Origin: Fibrobacter sp.
GTDB lineage: Bacteria; Fibrobacterota; Fibrobacteria; Fibrobacterales; Fibrobacteraceae
Length of the DNA stretch: 8,562 nucleotides
Assembly (NCBI GenBank): GCA_012515825.1
Contig: JAAYXQ010000223.1
Location: 1-8,562 of the forward strand
Reading direction: 5' to 3'
The notes under the pieces were generated by a model. The model made no database searches and was not told the origin of the DNA. It was given only the letters and a program-made list of their open reading frames with translations. Below are positions 1 through 3,752 of this stretch, one piece after another. How positions within the stretch are numbered: position 1 is the first letter of the stretch; each line of letters starts with the position of its first letter. The position numbers and the translations under genes are program-made.

Positions 1-58
1 GTTCTAAAACTCTGATTATTTGAGCCTCGCTATAGCGTTTGCCTGTTTTCTGTGTCAT
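1..58 (-). CDS. IS3-family OrfA-like transposase, N-terminus only
   Basis: The first 19 codons read MTQKTGKRYSEAQIIRVLE and run off the window. The pattern K-R-Y-S-E-x-Q-I-I-x-x-L is the usual opening of the small helix-turn-helix OrfA protein of IS3-family elements, which binds the IS ends and is normally joined to the DDE OrfB by a -1 frameshift. The ATG at 58-56 has a strong Shine-Dalgarno sequence (AAGGAG, 69-64) at good spacing. That AAGGAG overlaps the TAA stop of the upstream DUF1232 frame, so ribosomes finishing there could restart here. The catalytic part lies outside the window. Confidence 0.6.
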   Translation of the reverse strand, partial: MTQKTGKRYSEAQIIRVLE

Positions 59-63
59 ATGTT

Positions 64-69
64 CTCCTT
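64..69 (-). promoter_or_regulatory. Ribosome binding site of the transposase gene
   Basis: AAGGAG on the minus strand lies five bases upstream of the ATG at 58. It overlaps the TAA stop (70-68) of the DUF1232 reading frame, giving TAAGGAG. This arrangement permits stop-restart coupling between the interrupted host gene and the transposase. Confidence 0.7.
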
Positions 70-394
70 ATGTAAAGATAGAAGAACTATCACTCAATCT
101 TGTACACTTTTTGGGGAGCACCTCAATGCCAAAAATCAAATTAAAAATTAATGCAAGGAACGTACCAAAAACAAGTATCACTAAGATCAAAAGCAAAACA
201 AAACACCATTTAAGAAACTTTGATATTCTTGCAATCAAGGCTTGCTGATTTTGCGTATTCTGTTCGATAAGATTAAAGGTTGCAGCACCTGTCGCAAGCA
301 AATTGTCTAGCGGAAACACTGGAATAAAATCCACAGGGACAATGTTATAAGCTACGGCAAGAGCGGTCAATACCAAAGAAAGAACTCGTTTCAC
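68..394 (-). CDS. DUF1232 (YkvA-like) membrane protein, 3' end replaced by an IS
   Basis: This is a 108-residue product. Residues 8-45 carry the DUF1232 signature, with PVDFIPVFPLDN (20-31) matching the family's sPiDlIPdfipvlGylDD core. Residues 61-88 form one hydrophobic transmembrane segment. The function of DUF1232 proteins is not established; they are small inner-membrane proteins. The start is GTG at 394, because the frame has a TAA immediately upstream. It overlaps the TGA of the preceding mini-ORF in a GTGA junction. From residue 91 on (E-V-L-P-K-K-C-T-R...) the codons coincide with the IS-like terminus, so the native C-terminus has probably been lost and replaced by IS-encoded residues. 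It could equally be described as a pseudogene, since the N-terminal part is also out of frame. Confidence 0.6.
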   Translation of the reverse strand: MKRVLSLVLTALAVAYNIVPVDFIPVFPLDNLLATGAATFNLIEQNTQNQQALIARISKFLKWCFVLLLILVILVFGTFLALIFNLIFGIEVLPKKCTRLSDSSSIFT

Positions 395-477
395 TTAGGA
401 ACACTTTTGTCTTTGAACTTACCAGCGACACTGTCTACGGATTTTACTATTTCGTCTAATTTGTTTTGACGCCCCAT
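391..477 (-). CDS. 28-codon ORF, probable N-terminal piece of the DUF1232 protein
   Basis: ATG at 477 opens a frame reading MGRQNKLDEIVKSVDSVAGK and then FKDKSVPK before TGA (393-391). The last residues (K-D-K-x-V-P-K) resemble the basic stretch that usually leads into the first DUF1232 helix. That helix begins at once in the next frame (V-K-R-V-L-S-L). The two frames overlap as GTGA. Either this is a separate small gene coupled by stop-restart, or one base has been lost or gained and the pair is a single broken gene. No convincing Shine-Dalgarno sequence precedes the ATG; only purine-rich AGAAAAAG is seen. No slippery heptamer is visible at the junction. Confidence 0.45.
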   Translation of the reverse strand: MGRQNKLDEIVKSVDSVAGKFKDKSVPK

Positions 478-558
478 ATCTTTTTCTGTACTTAAACGTT
501 ATCCAACACTTTTTTATTCCGTTAATCCTTTTAAATACAATATTTTACTTTTACTGTA

Positions 559-897
559 TTATAGCGGCTGATGCTTTTTCGTGGGACTATTATTGCATGG
601 AATATTCGCGATAGACCAAAAGTCATTAAAAGATTGTCCACAGCATTTACAATGATAAGGGCCCTTTTCATTGCCCTCATATGCCTGATGCTTTTTCGTG
701 GGACTATTATTGCATGGAATATTCGCGATAGACCAAAAGTCATTAAAAGATTGCCCACAACATATGCAATGATAAGGACCCGTTTCAGTACCCTCATATA
801 CCTGATGCTTTTTCGTGGGACTATTATTACATGGAAGATTCGCAATGGACCAAAAGTCATTAAAAGATTGTCCACAGCATTTACAATAGAATTTCAT
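559..897 (-). CDS. Triple zinc-finger repeat protein
   Basis: This is a 112-residue protein built almost wholly of three 39-residue repeats. Each repeat has C-x2-C-x14-C-x7-H: Cys5, 8, 23 and His31; Cys44, 47, 62 and His70; Cys83, 86, 101 and His109. Conserved text around them includes CGQSFNDFWSIAN and CNNSPTKKHQ. The pattern predicts one zinc ion per repeat. Small proteins with this type of CxxCG...C..sP..KH repeat occur in many AT-rich gut and environmental bacteria, and I know of no proven role; nucleic-acid or protein binding is only a guess. There is no signal peptide or membrane segment. ATG at 897 is chosen for its strong AAGGAGA site (909-903). The overlapping frames on both strands follow the repeat and are shadows. 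The gene shares its upstream element with the gene at 1139-1765. Confidence 0.75.
   Translation of the reverse strand: MKFYCKCCGQSFNDFWSIANLPCNNSPTKKHQVYEGTETGPYHCICCGQSFNDFWSIANIPCNNSPTKKHQAYEGNEKGPYHCKCCGQSFNDFWSIANIPCNNSPTKKHQPL
568..897. repeat. 117-bp tandem repeat inside the zinc-finger gene
   Basis: The copies begin at 568, 685 and 802, exactly 117 bases apart, so each adds 39 codons in frame. Bases 568-636 and 685-753 are identical, and the two full units differ at only about nine of 117 positions. The third unit (gene 5' end) is truncated and more diverged. Near-identity including third codon positions suggests recent duplication of one finger. Confidence 0.9.
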
Positions 898-902
898 TTT
901 CT

Positions 903-909
903 TCTCCTT
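903..909 (-). promoter_or_regulatory. Ribosome binding site of the zinc-finger gene
   Basis: AAGGAGA on the minus strand sits five bases upstream of the ATG at 897. It fixes the start codon and decides the reading frame among three overlapping open frames. Confidence 0.8.
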
Positions 910-950
910 ATGATGTTAATTTTTTCATTCCGTTTTTAAATATCTTTTGA

Positions 951-1002
951 TAGAGAGCTACCCACTATGGAGTCCTTTTTACAATGTAAACAAAAAGTCA
1001 AA
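951..1002 (-). promoter_or_regulatory. Shared upstream element, copy A (zinc-finger gene)
   Basis: On the plus strand this holds TAGAGAGC (951-958) and TAAACAAAAAGTCAAA (987-1002). The same two blocks recur at 1805-1852 upstream of the next gene. On the minus strand the second block reads TTTGACTTTTTGTTTA, containing a TTGACT that could be a -35 hexamer; no good -10 lies at 16-18 bases. TTTACATTGTAAA (990-978 on the minus strand) is also a near-perfect 13-bp palindrome here. It lies 54-105 bases upstream of the ATG, where a promoter and leader would be. Promoter function is inference from position and conservation. Confidence 0.5.
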
Positions 1003-1138
1003 GTATTCATAATGATTTTTCGGGAAATCTTTTAATAAAGACTATCTAATAATACTGACGATAAAACAAAGAAAAATTCTTCCTTGAGAAAATTAGATTA
1101 AGTATCATAACAAGAAAATCCTTAAATAATATGTAATT

Positions 1139-1765
1139 CTACTTCCAACTTAAGAAAACTTGAACATCATTCCAAAGTTTCTTAAGAAATTTTATATTAA
1201 GTCTAGGAGAAGATGGATGCATCATACACCAAAAAGGAACTGGTGGATATTCATTAATCGTAAAAATATAGGGTGTCTCTTTTAATTTGATTCTTTCTAT
1301 AGGCAACCAAGTAGTCATCAATTTTCCCCAGCCCCATACAACAACTACATCTGGATTTAGTATTTCCAAAACATCTTTTAACGCCATTCTCGATTTCTCG
1401 ATTAATTCTGCTGTTATATATTTTTTATCTCTAGGATTACTATCGCCAACTGTTTCCTGAAAAAAATTGTAAAAAGCAATGTCCTTCCAAATATAGTCGG
1501 AGCAGCTATATTCTTTTCCTGTTAATATTTCTGCCGTTGTTCGAAAGCATTTAATCCAAGAATTTTTTATGCCTTTCGCAAGATCTTGCAAGTACTCTTT
1601 TTCAATAACATCTCTAGTCCACATTGGGTAAGAATTCATCTTTTGGTTTCCATAATGAGATTCTCCTAAAACCAAAATTTTTTGATTTGAATTAAAATAG
1701 TTTTCACCAATGTACGGCAGAAATTTTATGGTTTCAGATTTAATTAATTTTTCTTCCATAGTCAT
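1139..1765 (-). CDS. Uracil-DNA glycosylase superfamily-like protein
   Basis: This is a 208-residue soluble protein. Residues 29-39 (KILVLGESHYG) form a beta strand followed by a loop at the place of the glycosylase motif 1 (G-x-D/E-P/S-x-x). Residues 96-103 (IAFYNFFQ) resemble the F-N pocket region. Residues 138-147 (PDVVVVWGWG) form the central strand, and HPSSPR (183-188) matches the second catalytic loop (H-P-S/A-P). By fold family this would bind DNA and remove a damaged base, but the motif 1 is atypical and many superfamily members are uncharacterised or inactive as glycosylases. The start at 1765 has AAAGGA about 11 bases upstream; Met3 (1759) is the alternative. Its upstream region carries the element shared with the zinc-finger gene and, further up, a degenerate copy of the CGAC-N7-GTCG dyad. 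The superfamily call is moderate. Confidence 0.6.
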   Translation of the reverse strand: MTMEEKLIKSETIKFLPYIGENYFNSNQKILVLGESHYGNQKMNSYPMWTRDVIEKEYLQDLAKGIKNSWIKCFRTTAEILTGKEYSCSDYIWKDIAFYNFFQETVGDSNPRDKKYITAELIEKSRMALKDVLEILNPDVVVVWGWGKLMTTWLPIERIKLKETPYIFTINEYPPVPFWCMMHPSSPRLNIKFLKKLWNDVQVFLSWK

Positions 1766-1804
1766 ATTTGTATTTATCCTTTCGCTTTTCTAAAATGCAT
1801 TTGG

Positions 1805-1852
1805 TAGAGAGCAAAAGCTCTACTGTGTTTTTAAGGTAAACAAAAAGTCAAA
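1805..1852 (-). promoter_or_regulatory. Shared upstream element, copy B (glycosylase-like gene)
   Basis: TAGAGAGC (1805-1812) and TAAACAAAAAGTCAAA (1837-1852) repeat the blocks at 951-1002, with four bases fewer between them. The element lies 40-87 bases upstream of the ATG at 1765. Within it, AGAGC-AAAA-GCTCT (1808-1821) forms a perfect 5-bp stem; the stem is not preserved in copy A, so the conserved part is the flanking sequence rather than the hairpin. The likely role is a common promoter or 5' leader. Confidence 0.5.
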
Positions 1853-1970
1853 ATTTTCCAAATAAAAAATCCACAATTATTTGAACAAGAGTACTTTCTC
1901 AGCTAAGAATAACTGAAACCGTTTTCATGCAAAAAACTACCTGTTGACTTATAAAATAAAGATACACTCC

Positions 1971-1995
1971 TTATACGACAAATAGTGACGTTTTT
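1971..1995. promoter_or_regulatory. Degenerate fifth copy of the CGAC-N7-GTCG dyad
   Basis: TTATACGAC at 1971-1979 matches the left arm of the four dyads at 3240-3695 exactly. Seven bases later GACG replaces GTCG. The spacer AAATAGT resembles the reverse-strand spacer AAATAAA of the good sites. It lies about 206 bases upstream of the glycosylase-like gene and downstream of the WYL gene. It may be a weak operator or a decayed one. Confidence 0.4.
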
Positions 1996-2078
1996 CTAAT
2001 TAAAACTGAAATTAGACTATCGAATGATTTAATAAGAACATAAATCAAGTAGTGATATTCATCATTAAATAAAATAAC

Positions 2079-3137
2079 CTACCCTTTCAAATACTTCTTA
2101 TAATGATGCGTTAGGTATTTGCCGTATTTGGCCATGTTTTGGCATAGCGTTACAGGAGATAGCACTTCTACGGAGTCGCCAAAGCTGGTGATGTAACTTT
2201 GGAGGGATTCGTTGACTTCGGCGCGAAAGTCGATAATGACATACCCTGTGTATTCGCCTTTTTTTATTTCGTCTTTGATTGTTTGCTTACTTACATAAGG
2301 GCGTTCATTGAAAATCATCTTCATCCAACTGCGTGCTCGTATGCGGATTTTTTCGGTGGCGGTGTCTGATATGTTTCCAAGCATGCCCCCACCTGTTGTA
2401 ATTTTTTTGCGGAATTGTTCGATGAGTTTTGGATCTTCTTGAAAATGCTCGCTTAATAGTTTTACATCTGATATTCTGCGAAATTTGATGAAGTAGTTTT
2501 TCCCTACATTCGTTGAAGAAGTGCAACCCACATAGAGTTCTTTCTGATACACGACAATAAACAACGGTATTCTTTTGCTTCTATACGGTTTGTCATCACC
2601 ATCATTTTTTATATAAAGTGTCTCTATTTTTCTTTTTTCTTTGATGGCCTGTAAAATGGTTGTTAAATACTTCGAGGCGTTTTCTTGAAAATCGGCATGG
2701 CCTCCCATAAATAGTATTCGAGAATTAAGATCTGTTGATAATGAGTCTAACATTCTTTTTTCTTTATTCGGTAGCGACTCTCGTATTTTTTCACAGACTT
2801 CTGTAATAAGCTCGGCTGTAGAAGGGTAAATGCCTGCAATGCGGTTTAAGAGTAGTGTTTCTAAGAGCGTATTTTGCATGTTCGGAAATATCAAGAATTT
2901 TGCTTTTGATAATCCAGAGCGATAATACACCTTTGGAGCGGTGCCTTCTTGAATGATAAAGTTTCCAGGGATATTCACAAGATCTTTTAGGTCTCGCTGG
3001 ACATTGCGTCTTTCTTGTTCTTCTAATTCTAAAGCGACCATGAGATCGGTGATGGTGTATTTTTTTGGATCGTTTTGTAGTATATGAACGAGTAAAGCGA
3101 CCATGCGTTCACCACGTTTTAAATCGGATTGTTTCAT
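2079..3137 (-). CDS. WYL-domain transcription regulator
   Basis: This 352-residue protein is organised like YafY/PafBC/BrxR-type regulators. Residues 1-85 form a winged helix-turn-helix (KYTITDLMVALELEEQERRNV, then VQRDLKDL). A linker helix bundle spans 86-155. The WYL domain spans about 158-232, with the core strand pair IPLFIVV and LYVG (190-204) and FRRI (219-222). The WYL tripeptide itself is replaced by L-Y-V. A WCX-type C-terminal domain covers about 264-345 (IRIRARSWMKM, then FGDSVEVLSPVTL). WYL proteins sense nucleic acids or nucleotides and act as DNA-binding switches, often next to antiphage or DNA-repair genes. ATG at 3137 has AGGAG a few bases upstream. The gene is divergent from the AAA+ gene across a 615-bp region with four identical-type dyads, its probable binding sites. 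Autoregulation is likely, because one dyad (3240-3264) lies about 100 bases upstream of its start. Confidence 0.85.
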   Translation of the reverse strand: MKQSDLKRGERMVALLVHILQNDPKKYTITDLMVALELEEQERRNVQRDLKDLVNIPGNFIIQEGTAPKVYYRSGLSKAKFLIFPNMQNTLLETLLLNRIAGIYPSTAELITEVCEKIRESLPNKEKRMLDSLSTDLNSRILFMGGHADFQENASKYLTTILQAIKEKRKIETLYIKNDGDDKPYRSKRIPLFIVVYQKELYVGCTSSTNVGKNYFIKFRRISDVKLLSEHFQEDPKLIEQFRKKITTGGGMLGNISDTATEKIRIRARSWMKMIFNERPYVSKQTIKDEIKKGEYTGYVIIDFRAEVNESLQSYITSFGDSVEVLSPVTLCQNMAKYGKYLTHHYKKYLKG

Positions 3138-3239
3138 AGATCTCCTACGAATTCATATAAATGCGATACTCAATAAAATATTCTTTTTTGCTATAAAAGA
3201 CTAATGTATTTGCAAAATGCTCTTATTTATTTTGGGTTT

Positions 3240-3264
3240 TTATACGACTTTATTTGTCGCATAA
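3240..3264. promoter_or_regulatory. Dyad site 1, probable WYL operator
   Basis: This is a perfect dyad of the form TTAT-N-CGAC-N7-GTCG-N-ATAA, the best of the set. It lies 103-127 bases upstream of the WYL start. On the minus strand its outer arm runs into TATAAA (3244-3239), a possible -10 for the regulator gene, so bound protein would overlap that promoter. Confidence 0.65.
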
Positions 3265-3290
3265 TGCTTTTATTTTAATCGCTACACTCC

Positions 3291-3428
3291 CCCATATCAA
3301 TTCACACTTTAATCAGCGTTAAAAACGCATTTTTCACACCTTTTTTTACATCAACTTATACGTCCTTATTTGTCGTGTAATCCAATTTGCATTACATTAA
3401 ATAAAATACATGCAATTCAATCTACTTT
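3291..3428. repeat. Direct repeat, copy 1 (180-bp period)
   Basis: It aligns with 3471-3607 at an offset of 180 bases. The first 45 bases match at about 39 positions, dyad site 2 aligns with dyad site 3, and the following TTTGCAT...TAAATAAAA...CAATTCAAT stretch is also shared. Copy 1 contains the 13-bp palindrome GCGTTAAAAACGC (3316-3328). Confidence 0.8.
3356..3380. promoter_or_regulatory. Dyad site 2
   Basis: TTATACGTC-N7-GTCGTGTAA differs from the dyad consensus by one inner base in the left arm and one outer base in the right arm. It sits inside direct repeat copy 1, 116 bases from site 1. Confidence 0.55.
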
Positions 3429-3470
3429 GCATTTATCCCTGTGGATATCTTGATAAGCGCGATTGAAACC

Positions 3471-3607
3471 TCCATATCAATTCACAGCTTATTCAGCGTT
3501 AAAAACGTGTTTTTCGTCGTCATATTTACACCATTTTATACGACTCTATTTGTCGCGCGATACCATTTGCATAATACTAAATAAAAAGCATAATTCAATT
3601 AACTTTA
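3471..3607. repeat. Direct repeat, copy 2 (180-bp period)
   Basis: This is the second copy of the unit at 3291-3428. The palindrome within it has drifted to GCGTTAAAAACGT (3496-3508). A further partial copy follows at 3641-3695, which matches 3326-3380 without gaps at an offset of 315. Confidence 0.8.
3536..3560. promoter_or_regulatory. Dyad site 3
   Basis: TTATACGAC-N7-GTCGC has both inner arms perfect; the right outer arm (GCGA) is not conserved. It lies 180 bases from site 2, inside direct repeat copy 2. Confidence 0.6.
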
Positions 3608-3647
3608 TACTATAATAAAAACAAATAAATCAATAAATTATGCATTT

Positions 3648-3676
3648 TTCACCATCTTGTTTTCATCAACTTATAC
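3648..3676 (+). promoter_or_regulatory. Candidate promoter of the AAA+ gene
   Basis: TTCACC (3648-3653) and TTATAC (3671-3676) are 17 bases apart. TTCACA-17-TTATAC recurs in repeat copy 1 at site 2. TTATAC is also the left arm of the dyad, so a protein on site 4 would cover the -10. Predicted transcription would start about 70 bases before the ATG at 3753. The hexamers are weak, so this is tentative. Confidence 0.35.
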
Positions 3677-3695
3677 GACTTTATTTGTCGCATGA
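3671..3695. promoter_or_regulatory. Dyad site 4, proximal to the AAA+ gene
   Basis: TTATACGAC-TTTATTT-GTCGCATGA has perfect inner arms and the same spacer as site 1. It lies 58-82 bases upstream of the AAA+ start codon, 135 bases from site 3. Its position is right for repression of that gene. Confidence 0.6.
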
Positions 3696-3752
3696 TTCGA
3701 CTACATTTTAAACTCAAATCCTTTCTAACCCTTAAAAAGAGAGTGTTATCCA

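Larger units (their letters stand above)
1..125 (-). mobile_element. End of an IS3-family-like insertion sequence (partial)
   Basis: Read on the minus strand, an IS-like terminus begins at 125 with TGAGGTGCTCCCCAAAAAGT. This has the TG start and the CCCCAAAAAGT core that I recall from IS3-family ends. It is followed about 65 bases later by a start codon for a transposase OrfA-like peptide. The element continues beyond position 1, so its other end, orfB and the target-site duplication cannot be seen. The boundary at 125 coincides with the point where the DUF1232 gene stops looking like its family, which supports insertion there. The IS group is not assignable from this much sequence. Confidence 0.55.
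1766..2078. other. Intergenic region upstream of the glycosylase-like gene
   Basis: No reading frame here looks coding. The stretch holds the shared upstream element (1805-1852), a small perfect hairpin in it, and a degenerate dyad (1971-1995). No clear rho-independent terminator is seen for the WYL gene, which ends at 2079. Confidence 0.6.
3138..3752. other. Long divergent regulatory region with operator array
   Basis: This 615-bp gap contains no credible gene. It holds four 25-bp dyads, two 180-bp-spaced direct repeats, a partial third repeat, and two copies of a short GCGTT/AACGC palindrome. Such length and repetition between a regulator and a single target gene exceed what an ordinary promoter pair requires. 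Confidence 0.75.

Noticed and set aside
485..510. Integron attC-like core (ATCCAAC, RYYYAAC type) near the DUF1232 and zinc-finger genes
   Set aside because: A 7-base degenerate match is expected by chance. No paired core or folded-site structure was found, and the shared elements at 951 and 1805 lack it.
531..939. Long open frames on both strands overlapping the zinc-finger gene
   Set aside because: They arise because a 117-bp unit (a multiple of three) repeats without stops in several frames. Only the frame starting at 897 has a strong ribosome binding site and a coherent Cys/His pattern.
996..1001. TTGACT of the shared element as part of a full sigma-70 promoter
   Set aside because: No acceptable -10 hexamer lies 16-18 bases downstream in either copy, so only a candidate -35 can be claimed.
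1805..1832. Hairpin AGAGC-AAAA-GCTCT followed by T-rich sequence as a terminator
   Set aside because: The stem is only five base pairs, it lies upstream of a minus-strand gene with no plus-strand gene ending nearby, and it is not kept in the sister element at 951.
3240..3695. Repeats as a CRISPR array or plasmid iterons
   Set aside because: Unit spacing is irregular (116, 180, 135), the repeats are degenerate over longer stretches, and no cas or rep gene is present. The placement between divergent genes fits operators better.
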